A program made the translations under genes and the position numbers. Positions 1-6,306 of a stretch of DNA of 11,503 nucleotides are shown piece by piece. The stretch is from assembly GCA_003170935.1 (NCBI GenBank), contig PMYA01000009.1:1-11503 (forward strand), read 5' to 3'. The DNA is from Methanobacteriota archaeon (GTDB lineage: Archaea; Halobacteriota; Bog-38; Methanoflorentales; Methanoflorentaceae). The notes beneath the pieces are model-generated. The model did no database searches and had not been told where the DNA came from. It was given only the letters and a program-made list of their open reading frames with translations. The stretch's first letter is position 1. Each line of letters begins with the position of its first letter.

Positions 1-35
1 ATATAATAGAGTTGTTGTCATATTTATCTCTAGTG

Positions 36-71
36 CCTTTTTGTGCTTTTCTTATAATAACTTAATTTTTT
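36..71 (+). terminator. possible T-run terminator of an upstream gene
   Basis: Three closely spaced T-runs (TTTTT, TTTT, TTTTTT) lie on the plus strand with no hairpin. Archaeal RNA polymerase can terminate at such runs without a stem-loop. The gene they would serve is outside the window, so this is inference. Confidence 0.25.
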
Positions 72-183
72 CATGAAGAGCATCTGTTTATTTCAGATTA
101 ATTTTTGATGCTATTTGTTTACTTTTGCTATAGATGTTATATCTTGTCTTAAAGTTACAATTATTAATAAAAAATAGCAACTA

Positions 184-191
184 TTAAATAC
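184..191 (+). promoter_or_regulatory. candidate TATA box for the repeat-protein/glycosyltransferase operon
   Basis: TTAAATAC is the last TATA-like element before the operon. An archaeal start point about 25 bases downstream would fall near 211-215, giving the first gene (514) a leader of roughly 300 bases that contains the twin hairpins. No clear BRE element was identified. Confidence 0.3.
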
Positions 192-207
192 TTTTACAAT
201 AATTAGG

Positions 208-513
208 ATGCATCGCACCCGTGGGAGAAATCCTGAGCAAACACGAAACAACTTTGCAGTGTTTGAGGTGCGCTTAAAGAAGGTGTATAGCACGATGAAC
301 GCGAATGCAATTGGCGCTGGGGCACGAAAAGAAACTACATCCCCATCTACTTCGCACGGTACGGCGGGCAAATATAGCCTGTTAGCACTTCGCACAATTC
401 GAACGGCAATAGCTTGTTACATAAGGGTGCGCTCCGGCAAAACCCCTCATACGAAGTTGCTCGTATCCCGACAACAACGTCGGGCGCGTGCGCTGACTAA
501 AATTGAGGTTTAG
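208..513 (+). other. probable structured leader; doubtful 101-codon ORF
   Basis: An open frame of 101 codons runs here and its TAG abuts the ATG at 514. It would encode a very basic, low-complexity protein rich in Arg, Ser, Thr and Ala, with no recognisable domain. No Shine-Dalgarno site precedes its ATG, and the best TATA-like element would start transcription inside or after that ATG. An internal ATG at 295 could give 72 residues. The 3' part is occupied by perfect hairpins. I favour an untranslated leader over a gene, but a small basic protein cannot be excluded. Confidence 0.35.
449..484 (+). promoter_or_regulatory. twin abutting hairpins in the leader of gene 514
   Basis: Two perfect 6-bp stems, each with a 6-base loop, follow one another with no spacer: ATACGA/TCGTAT (449-454 with 461-466) and CCCGAC/GTCGGG (467-472 with 479-484). 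GCGC at 429-432 could pair with GCGC at 490-493 to enclose both, making a compact multi-branch fold. The structure ends about 12-20 bases before the GAGGT ribosome binding site at 505-509. It could control translation or mRNA stability of the operon. This is seen directly in sequence; the role is inference. Confidence 0.5.
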
Positions 514-1335
514 ATGGTATCTTCTGATCCAATGAAAGTTATAGGCGTCTCCTATCAGGCGGCAGGCTCCACAGAAGTAACGCTGCTGAGCGCTCCCGGG
601 GTCCGCGTTAAGCTGTTTGATGGCGCACAACTGACAGGAATCCTATTTAGAGACAAAGAAGACGCTGAAGAGCAGTGTTTGAACGGATTGAACGTCACGG
701 GAATCGTCTATCGAGAGGAAGAGCGTTCCAAAGAGAGCATTTTGAAAGCGGACAAAATCGCGGGCATCATTTATCAAGAGGGGGATGCCTTAAGTTACAA
801 TATTTCGAGTGGATCAAAGATTACCGGCGTTACGTATCGAGAATCTGACGGGACTCAGGTGAAGCTGCTCAGCGGTCCACAGCTGAACGCGGACATACTA
901 AACGGCTCACGAATAACGGGCATCGCGTATCTCGACAATAGTTCAGTTACGGTGAAGTCCGTGCGCGAAGCAGCACTGACAGGCGTGCTATACCGAGAAC
1001 GTGGCGCAGACAAAGAAGACATAGTGACCGGCGTCAGGATCATTGGTATTATACATCGAGTCACTGCAACCGTTCAACGAGAAGCTGCATACAGGAAGGG
1101 CGCCGCTCAACGTGAAGCTACATATTTGAATGGCGCGGGCGCTTACGAAAAGAACGGGTTTCAGAAAGCCGAGCGAGCATTGTTGTATCTGCTGCCCATA
1201 GTCGGCGTCTTGGGTCTAGTCGTTCCGCTAGTGCTTAATCAGTCTAATTTGACCTCAGTGAGTGCGTATCTTGCAGTTCCATTGATTATCGTGCCAATAG
1301 CATATCTTCTCTACTTGCGGTTCCACCGGAGCTAG
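514..1335 (+). CDS. membrane-anchored 21/31-residue repeat protein
   Basis: A 273-residue protein of unknown function. Residues 7 to about 194 are eight repeat units. Each begins with a strand-like core of pattern hhGhhYRE, has a polar turn, then a second strand ending in a motif like VKLLSG. Units are 31, 21, 21, 21, 31, 21, 21 residues and a degenerate eighth; the 31-residue units carry an extra 10-residue segment (for example PGVRVKLFDG, PQLNADILNG). Residues 188-208 hold two short QREA(A/T)Y repeats. Two membrane helices follow (about 222-242 and 248-269). There is no signal peptide, so the repeat domain is probably cytoplasmic. GAGGT at 505-509 supports the start at 514; ATG 532 is an alternative. 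It leads a four-gene operon with a paralogue and a glycosyltransferase. The spacing resembles MORN-type beta-hairpin repeats, but the motif is not MORN. Confidence 0.85.
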   Translation: MVSSDPMKVIGVSYQAAGSTEVTLLSAPGVRVKLFDGAQLTGILFRDKEDAEEQCLNGLNVTGIVYREEERSKESILKADKIAGIIYQEGDALSYNISSGSKITGVTYRESDGTQVKLLSGPQLNADILNGSRITGIAYLDNSSVTVKSVREAALTGVLYRERGADKEDIVTGVRIIGIIHRVTATVQREAAYRKGAAQREATYLNGAGAYEKNGFQKAERALLYLLPIVGVLGLVVPLVLNQSNLTSVSAYLAVPLIIVPIAYLLYLRFHRS

Positions 1336-1353
1336 CGCGGGATCTAAATTACC

Positions 1354-1361
1354 AGGTGAGG
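1354..1361 (+). promoter_or_regulatory. ribosome binding site of the second repeat protein
   Basis: AGGTGAGG lies 10 bases before the ATG at 1372 and matches the anti-Shine-Dalgarno end of archaeal 16S rRNA. It supports this start for the second repeat protein. Confidence 0.55.
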
Positions 1362-1371
1362 GTGTTTAAAC

Positions 1372-1929
1372 ATGAAGAGTTTGGCAGGGGCGAGGGTTAC
1401 CGGCATCATTTATGAGGATGAGGCCGGCGAAAGGAAGCTTCTGAGTGGGTTGAGCATTGAGGTGAAACTCTTGAACAACTCGAAAGTGGTGGGCGTGCTA
1501 TATCGTGACGCCGGCGTTGACGAGAACGTCGTTAGCGATATCCAACTTGAAGGGATAACTCACGAGATCACGGAGCGGGATGACGATCGAATCCTCGAAG
1601 CGTCGAAAATCGTCGCCATCCTCTATGGGGACCCTACCTCTCTCGCTGAACAAAGGCTCTGCGACCTGCGGATTAAAGGTCTCATCTATCAAGTGGAGGG
1701 GTCCAAGGAATCCAAGCTCCTCTCCGGCTTTTGCAGCACCGTACAAATTCTGCCGTGGCCACGTGTGACGAGCATTATCTGTGGAATCAAAGACTCTCCT
1801 GACAAGAAAATGTTCAACAGCGAGGGCATTAGCGGCTTTTTATATCAAGATCGTGATCACGACGACGTGAAGCTTATTAGCGGAGTGAGAATATGCGGGG
1901 TGCTTTGCGAACAAGAGCTCGGAGGCTAA
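1372..1929 (+). CDS. soluble 21/31-residue repeat protein, paralogue of the preceding gene
   Basis: A 185-residue protein made almost wholly of the same repeats as its upstream neighbour. Starting at residue 7 the units are about 30, 20, 21, 21, 31, 21, 21 and a short final unit, so the order of long and short units is the same. The extra 10-residue segment is LSIEVKLLNN in unit 1 and FCSTVQILPW in unit 5. Cores such as TGIIYED, VGVLYRD and SGFLYQD show the shared pattern. There are no membrane helices or signal peptide, so it is probably cytoplasmic and may pair with the membrane-anchored paralogue. Several units have lost the core Gly or Tyr (units 4, 6 and 8), so it is more diverged. Function unknown; a scaffold or regulator of the co-transcribed glycosyltransferase is a guess. 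Confidence 0.82.
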   Translation: MKSLAGARVTGIIYEDEAGERKLLSGLSIEVKLLNNSKVVGVLYRDAGVDENVVSDIQLEGITHEITERDDDRILEASKIVAILYGDPTSLAEQRLCDLRIKGLIYQVEGSKESKLLSGFCSTVQILPWPRVTSIICGIKDSPDKKMFNSEGISGFLYQDRDHDDVKLISGVRICGVLCEQELGG

Positions 1930-1931
1930 AG

Positions 1932-2288
1932 ATGTTGGAGCAAAGTGCACCATTGGAACGGCAGTTGGAACGCGTTCGGGCAACAATGGATGCGTTTAGC
2001 GAAAAACGTTTAAGAGCTGAGATGATACTTAAGTTCGCGGACGTGATGAGGTCTTGCTACACCAGTTTTGTTAAGGCTTCAGACGTTCCTTACGGAAACT
2101 ACGACACCGATATCACCAATCCTCTTGCTCTTTTTAGGCTATCGAGGCCAATTACAAGAGTTTGCGAGACAACGAGAAAAGCAACTGACGTTTTTGTGTC
2201 TAATAAAATACTTGATTTGTATACCGTTCACTGCTTGATTTTGGATAATAAACGACGTTCAACGGAGGATCTACAGTCATGGCGATAG
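1932..2288 (+). CDS. small hypothetical protein of the glycosyltransferase operon
   Basis: A 118-residue protein I do not recognise. The ATG at 1932 is preferred over the longer frame from 1893 because GGAGG at 1920-1924 sits 7 bases ahead and the start lies 2 bases after the previous stop; the longer form would overlap the repeat gene by 37 bases. The N-terminal 45 residues are charged and probably helical (ERQLERVRATMDAF). The middle contains DVPYGNYDTDITNP, and the C-terminal half is mixed polar/hydrophobic with two Cys. No membrane segment or signal peptide is seen. Its stop overlaps the glycosyltransferase start by 10 bases, which suggests translational coupling and stoichiometric production with that enzyme. 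Confidence 0.7.
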   Translation: MLEQSAPLERQLERVRATMDAFSEKRLRAEMILKFADVMRSCYTSFVKASDVPYGNYDTDITNPLALFRLSRPITRVCETTRKATDVFVSNKILDLYTVHCLILDNKRRSTEDLQSWR

Positions 2289-3505
2289 AGCAGCTGAACA
2301 TGTTCCCCATACACGAGCTGGGCCTAATTGCGGTATATATACTCGCAATTCTTCTCGTCTGGACGTTTGTGGGTTACCCGCTTCTGATGTTACGATTCGC
2401 TCTTAGCCGCCGAGATGACAAAAAGAATTACTCATTTCAACCTTTCATCTCAATACTCGTACCGACGTTTAATGAAGAAGCGGTTATCCAAAAGAGGATC
2501 CAAAATCTACAGGCTTTGCGGTACCCAAAAGACAAGTTCGAAATCCTCGTGGTTGACTCAGGCTCTTCGGATGCCACGAAGAGTGTCGTTGAGCGAATGT
2601 GCCAAGAAGGTGGGGCGCCGCGAATAAGGCTCGTCTGCGAAGACCAACGCAATGGTAAAGCCACTGCTATCAACTGTGGAAGCGCTCATGCCGTAGGGGA
2701 CATCATCCTCGTTACGGACGCAAATTCGTTGTTTGACGAAAACGTTCTGGCGGAGCTTGCCCCGTATTTCGAGAACGTCAAGATAGGCGGAGTTGGGGGA
2801 CGATATGAGGTCTCGAATCCCGAAAACCCGTTGCCGGCCGTAGAGCAATTCTACTGGGAACTAGAAGATGTGCTTCGCACGGGCGAGTCTGCATTGGATT
2901 CCGCCTGCCTTTTCCAAGGGGAGATAAACGCTTGGAGAAAATCAATAGTAAAAGCTGACCCGGCGATGATTGGCGAAGATTTAGATATGTCAATCATGAT
3001 ACGGAAGCAGGGCTACAAAGTGGCTTTCGAACCGAAAGCGGTCTGCTATGAGCCCTCCCCCATTTCGTTTGCGGAACAACTAACGCAAAAAAAACGCCGC
3101 TGCTTGGGCACCATCCAAAACATCTTTAAGCACTGGCATTATTTCTTTGCGCCGAGGGACTGGTACAGCCTTATAATATTTCCTTCCCACAAAGGCCTCC
3201 TGATGTTCACACCCTTCATGTTTATCGGGATACTACTCGGTTACGCCTTGATCTTGGACCCGCGTTTGATTTTGGAGCATATGTTTATCATGTCCGCGCT
3301 TTTTCTGATCCTGCTCTTAGTGTACCTACAGTATGTGCCCAGATTACAACAGGGGTACGTTAGCACTAGGCGCGTGAAGGTCAGACTCCTTGCTGTAACA
3401 TATTACGTGCTATTTGATGAATACCTGCTCTTATTGGCTTGGAAAGACTTTTTCTTAGGGAGATACTCAGTTCTTTGGGAAAAAGTCGATTCGACAAGGT
3501 CGTAA
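2279..3505 (+). CDS. membrane-bound family-2 glycosyltransferase (processive-synthase-like)
   Basis: A 408-residue GT2 enzyme expected to transfer sugar from a nucleotide donor to a growing chain at the cytoplasmic face of the membrane. One N-terminal helix (about 15-40) precedes the GT-A domain: VPTFNE at 61-66 and DSGSSD at 93-98 for nucleotide binding, TDAN at 146-149 as the DxD-type metal site, and GED at 232-234 with the acceptor-side catalytic Asp. QKKRR at 270-274 sits where processive synthases have Q(Q/R)xRW, but the Trp is replaced by Arg. About three helices follow (308-328, 333-353, 369-388). This layout resembles hyaluronan/cellulose synthase-like and NodC-like enzymes; a non-processive GT2 is possible. 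GGAGG at 2264-2268 supports the ATG at 2279. It is last in a tightly packed operon with two repeat proteins and a small unknown protein. Confidence 0.9.
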   Translation: MAIEQLNMFPIHELGLIAVYILAILLVWTFVGYPLLMLRFALSRRDDKKNYSFQPFISILVPTFNEEAVIQKRIQNLQALRYPKDKFEILVVDSGSSDATKSVVERMCQEGGAPRIRLVCEDQRNGKATAINCGSAHAVGDIILVTDANSLFDENVLAELAPYFENVKIGGVGGRYEVSNPENPLPAVEQFYWELEDVLRTGESALDSACLFQGEINAWRKSIVKADPAMIGEDLDMSIMIRKQGYKVAFEPKAVCYEPSPISFAEQLTQKKRRCLGTIQNIFKHWHYFFAPRDWYSLIIFPSHKGLLMFTPFMFIGILLGYALILDPRLILEHMFIMSALFLILLLVYLQYVPRLQQGYVSTRRVKVRLLAVTYYVLFDEYLLLLAWKDFFLGRYSVLWEKVDSTRS

Positions 3506-3912
3506 ACCGGACCTGCAGAGCCCCTTTGCGGGTATCCATGGAAGGTTGACTGTTTGAGCCTTTAAGGGACGCTATACCATCAAACGACGGGATTTATTCG
3601 TTTGACAGCTTCGAAGCAAAGAGCCGGGATTAATGGTAGGTTAAACATTACGCCCCGGTTATCGCGCTACAATTGGTCTCCCTTTTATGCTATTTCGGTC
3701 AGTTAAAAGTAGTGGCAAATCGGTTCAAGGTCAAAATGCCATTTAGTAGTCTGCTTCTTCTCCCGGCAGCTCGTCGCATTTTAATTCCCATTATGCCGGC
3801 TGCTCCTTATATGGAGCCTTCCAGAGACTTTAAGTCGCTGCCGGGATACATAATGCCGTTTTTGCGCGATCATAACAAATATTGAGGATCTAGGAGAAAA
3901 TAGTCTGATGCT

Positions 3913-3941
3913 TCTCGCGGTTACGCGGCGAGACCGCCGCG
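3913..3941 (+). other. GC-rich competing hairpins
   Basis: TCTCGC (3913-3918) can pair with GCGAGA (3928-3933). Alternatively CGCGG (3916-3920) can pair with CCGCG (3937-3941), or GCGG (3925-3928) with CCGC (3934-3937). These folds exclude each other, as in switching RNAs, but the element is short and no gene follows closely, so the role is unknown. Confidence 0.3.
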
Positions 3942-4090
3942 AACGGACACGAGCTGAATCAAGATGCGTTCCTAGCGCTCATTATAGAGGATCTTGAAGA
4001 CCTTTTAATGTAGGCAGTGGAAACGGCTCCCGTTGACACTGACTAAAGGGTATCGTTTAAACTGAATAAACGTGCCTTTTAACTCCACGA

Positions 4091-4100
4091 TTTTTTTTTT
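4091..4100 (+). terminator. T10 run, possible archaeal terminator
   Basis: Ten consecutive T on the plus strand, flanked by CGTGC (about 4071-4075) and GCACG (4102-4106), which could pair around it. A run this long is a strong archaeal termination signal for any plus-strand transcript, either a long 3' end of the glycosyltransferase operon or an RNA made within the gap. Confidence 0.4.
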
Positions 4101-4686
4101 CGCACGTACTTTGCACTTTTCTGGTAAGCTGCCTCAGCGGCGGAAGTCGAACCACTGAGAACACGCGTGCATGCGGTGATGGATTATAGCAGTAGCGTCT
4201 TCTGCAATCTTCTCATCGTTGCGGTATATCACCAAACAAACATAAGCAGCACCTAAATTACCCGCGAGAAAGCGAGGCGAGTCCGGACCAGGCGGAGTAA
4301 ATCGGACAGAATGTCTTGATTACGGGGGGGTCTTGCAACAGGCGTTTTTACATTTGGTCTCAAGGGGATGCATGCACCTTTATGATACTTTCATGAAAGT
4401 TCAAAGTGGCTACAGCCAATGCTGGAAGACGCGCACGACCGTTTTGCAGTACTTTTTGTAGTCAGGTTTGAGCGGTCTGCTGTGTTTCGCGGGTTCGACT
4501 CCGGCACGAACATATTCGCAAGCAGTTGAATCAGATCGGCTGGCGAGAACGATATCATTATAGGTACTGCCTTTGTTACCATATGTGGTATCCCTAAGGA
4601 TGGGTTAACAAACGCCGAGCGCATTAATCGGTGAGGCTGCTGAATTGCTCGAAAATGTGCACATTTACAGCAATTTAGGTGTTGGA

Positions 4687-4693
4687 ATATATA
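4687..4693 (+). promoter_or_regulatory. candidate TATA box for the CPBP gene
   Basis: ATATATA is the clearest TATA element before the CPBP gene. Initiation about 26 bases downstream would fall near 4716, giving a leader of some 60 bases that contains the AGGAGG site at 4766-4771. Confidence 0.4.
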
Positions 4694-4765
4694 GCCATGG
4701 CTCTTAGCTGAGATATGACGTCGCAATCAGGTTAGGTCGACTAAAACTTGCGTCGTTGATTCGTC

Positions 4766-4771
4766 AGGAGG
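4766..4771 (+). promoter_or_regulatory. strong ribosome binding site without a nearby canonical start
   Basis: AGGAGG is a near-perfect Shine-Dalgarno sequence. At normal spacing the CPBP frame offers ATC (4778), ACG (4781) or TTA (4784), and no ATG, GTG or TTG occurs in any frame within range. The CPBP frame is open from 4760. The first canonical codon in frame is GTG at 4844. Confidence 0.55.
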
Positions 4772-4843
4772 CACAGTATCACGTTAACGGACAAGCCTGA
4801 CTTTACTACGCAGTTTCCGGTAGGTCTTGCATGGTACGAAGTT

Positions 4844-5575
4844 GTGCCAATCCTCCTCATTCTTATCGGTGAGGGTCTAATATTTGCAGGTTTCCAAGTG
4901 CTCGGCGTTGGCGTGCAAGCGTTAAACATCGTCGCGGTTACCATCATTCTGGCGACAGTACACAGGGGGCGGATGCAGCTCGTCCAAGCGCTCGCTCTGA
5001 TATCGGTATTTCGTGTCGTCAACCTCTCATTTGCGCTTATTTCGACCGTGACGATCTACTGGATCGCCACAATCTACGGCGTGATGTTCTTGCCGATCAT
5101 CTTGCTTATCGTCCACGAAAAGCTAAGCCGATATGACCTGGGCATCTATGACGTGCGCCGTTCCGTGGTATTACTCCCGATCGGTGCTGTTATCGGCGCG
5201 GATCTGGGGGTTATTGAATACGCCATTCTTGCAAATAACCCTCTTATACCAAATGCTACAGTGTCGCAGCTCATTCAGTTGAGTATAGTCATGATTTTCT
5301 TTGTGGCGCTCGTTGAGGAGCTGCTTTTTCGTGTTCTCGTACAGCCGCAGCTCATTGAGCGAACAGGTGTGATTACAGGCATCCTCATTACGAGCGTGCT
5401 CTTCGGCGCAATGCACGCAGGTTACGCCAACGCATATGAGCTCCTCTTTGCCATCGGAGCCGGCATCATTTTAGGCGTTGCTTTCTACGAAACGAAAAAT
5501 CTGCCGTTTGTCGTAGCGATCCATTCCTTTAACAACATCGTCCTCTTTGGAATGCTCGCCTTTTTCTTCCATTGA
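4844..5575 (+). CDS. CPBP-family intramembrane metalloprotease-like protein
   Basis: A 243-residue, almost wholly hydrophobic protein of the CPBP (CAAX protease/bacteriocin-processing, Abi) family, expected to cleave peptides within the membrane. All three family motifs are present, counted from GTG 4844: EELLFR at 158-163 (EExxxR), FGAMH at 187-191 (FxxxH) and HSFNN at 227-231 (HxxxN), so the active site looks intact. About seven or eight membrane helices are predicted. GTG 4844 is the first canonical start in frame but cuts into the first helix. The frame is open upstream and an AGGAGG site at 4766-4771 suggests translation may begin near 4778 at a non-standard codon, adding about 22 residues (including DKPDFTTQFPVGLAWYEVV). 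It is monocistronic, with its own TATA-like element and a hairpin terminator. The substrate is unknown; processing a surface or exported protein is plausible. Confidence 0.88.
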   Translation: MPILLILIGEGLIFAGFQVLGVGVQALNIVAVTIILATVHRGRMQLVQALALISVFRVVNLSFALISTVTIYWIATIYGVMFLPIILLIVHEKLSRYDLGIYDVRRSVVLLPIGAVIGADLGVIEYAILANNPLIPNATVSQLIQLSIVMIFFVALVEELLFRVLVQPQLIERTGVITGILITSVLFGAMHAGYANAYELLFAIGAGIILGVAFYETKNLPFVVAIHSFNNIVLFGMLAFFFH

Positions 5576-5607
5576 CCGGGATTGCTCTCGGTTAATGTCC
5601 TTGCTTT
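5575..5607 (+). terminator. hairpin plus T-tract after the CPBP gene
   Basis: A 7-bp stem with one G-T pair (ACCGGGA at 5575-5581 with TCTCGGT at 5586-5592) and a TTGC loop begins on the last base of the stop codon. It is followed by a T-rich tract ending CTTTT. It separates two convergent genes and resembles an intrinsic terminator. Confidence 0.5.
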
Positions 5608-5945
5608 TAGAAAAGTCGTGCTGCTGTGAATATTAAAAAGGCGCAAAATGTCACGATTAGAGGAACGTAAATAATCCGCAACGCTGCCCCCCTATGAACG
5701 TTCGAGGATTCGTGCAACCTCGGAAAGAAAGCTGCCACCATCTGAAGACGACTTGTTGCAGCTGTATTTGCTGTCCAGGAGTCGCCCCTCGACATTACGT
5801 CTGTTAAGGCAAGCACGAAGATGAGTGCGCCGACTGCAATAGCAGAGCATGTAATGACGACACTGATTGCGAGCGCTGACGAGGTCGTCGACGAGAGACC
5901 ACCCATAGTCGTACTGCTCGAAGTCAAAGTCGAAATAAGTCCCAT
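5607..5945 (-). CDS. small two-helix membrane protein, unknown function
   Basis: A 112-residue protein. A Ser/Thr-rich N-terminus (1-23) leads into a long hydrophobic helix (about 24-48), then a polar loop of about 38 residues, then a second helix (about 87-108) that ends the protein. I recognise no family. It is supported as real by the clear two-helix profile and by a good archaeal promoter: TTTATA on the minus strand (5971-5976) is about 28 bases ahead of the ATG at 5945, with no ribosome binding site, which fits a leaderless transcript. It converges on the CPBP gene with 31 bases between stops. It could be a small membrane partner or a secreted-anchor protein; nothing in the sequence decides this. 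Confidence 0.65.
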   Translation of the reverse strand: MGLISTLTSSSTTMGGLSSTTSSALAISVVITCSAIAVGALIFVLALTDVMSRGDSWTANTAATSRLQMVAAFFPRLHESSNVHRGAALRIIYVPLIVTFCAFLIFTAARLF

Positions 5946-5970
5946 TATGCGAATAATATACTTATGTTAG

Positions 5971-5976
5971 TATAAA
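5971..5976 (-). promoter_or_regulatory. TATA box of a leaderless promoter
   Basis: Read on the minus strand, GTTTATACT centres about 28 bases from the ATG at 5945. In archaea this spacing puts the transcription start at or within a few bases of the start codon, and the absence of a Shine-Dalgarno sequence agrees. Confidence 0.6.
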
Positions 5977-6138
5977 CGCTTTGCGCTGCTCTTTGCGCAG
6001 GTCGCATTGTGTTGTGTGGTAGGCGAGAAACCGTGTTGTTCACATGCTCCGATTTCGTGTCGAATCAACGAAACGAATCTAGCAGATCCTATATACGAAG
6101 CAAGTTCGGAAAGCTCATTCGATTGAGAGGTCTTGAAT

Positions 6139-6306
6139 ATGATCCCGTCTGACGATATTATAACCGATGGATACGAGACAATTGCTGATATCACAGATGC
6201 AGATCGTCAAACAAGACGAGGGACCACTCAGTTTTTTTACCCTTTCGTGTGCAAGACTCTGCGCACGACCAAGACGTTACGATACGATCACATCTCTATC
6301 GGCTAA
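6139..6306 (+). CDS. possible 55-residue small protein
   Basis: ATG at 6139 is preceded by GAGAGGT (6125-6131) at 7 bases, a good ribosome binding site, and opens a 55-codon frame ending with TAA at 6304-6306. The N-terminal third is acidic (SDDIITDGYETIADITDAD) and the rest is basic with Thr/Arg-rich segments. No membrane helix or known domain is seen. It could be a genuine small protein or the broken front of a longer gene, since the sequence after its stop shows no continuation. The start context is the main evidence. Confidence 0.3.
   Translation: MIPSDDIITDGYETIADITDADRQTRRGTTQFFYPFVCKTLRTTKTLRYDHISIG

Larger units (their letters stand above)
1..207. other. AT-rich non-coding segment
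   Basis: About 200 bases with very low GC compared with everything downstream; composition changes abruptly near position 208. No credible gene is seen in either direction. It contains several T-runs on the plus strand (around 40-53 and 65-71), which in archaea could end transcription of a gene lying before the window, and TATA-like stretches near its right end. It is best read as an intergenic terminator/promoter region. Confidence 0.55.
3506..4765. other. 1.26-kb stretch without a convincing gene
   Basis: Open frames here (for example 70 codons at 3673-3885 plus, 111 codons at 4391-4726 minus) have no recognisable domain, no good start context, and composition typical of chance frames. The stretch contains a GC-rich hairpin cluster (3913-3941), a T10 run (4091-4100), a perfect GTTTAAAC palindrome (about 4055-4062) and a lone T-loop-like motif (4489-4505). 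It may be a decayed gene, a long regulatory region or an unrecognised non-coding RNA. I see no insertion-sequence ends or CRISPR repeats. Confidence 0.5.

Noticed and set aside
3673..3885. 70-codon plus-strand frame after the glycosyltransferase
   Set aside because: No ribosome binding site and no recognisable domain; composition not protein-like.
3905..3957. CTGATG...CTGA spacing suggests a C/D-box guide RNA
   Set aside because: The C box is imperfect, no internal D'/C' pair is visible, and GC-rich hairpins fill the would-be guide region.
4320..4332. G7 run (and C7 run at 6653-6659) as possible quadruplex sites
   Set aside because: Only single runs occur, not four spaced tracts.
4489..4505. 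GGTTCGACTCC resembles a tRNA T-loop
   Set aside because: The flanking stem has a mismatch and no matching acceptor, D-arm or anticodon arm is present in the preceding 70 bases.
4391..4726. 111-codon minus-strand frame
   Set aside because: Low-complexity Cys/His/Ser-rich translation, no domain, no promoter or ribosome binding site, typical chance frame.
5967..6194. 75-codon minus-strand frame upstream of the two-helix protein
   Set aside because: It runs through the TATA box of the better-supported gene at 5607-5945 and has no domain or start signal.
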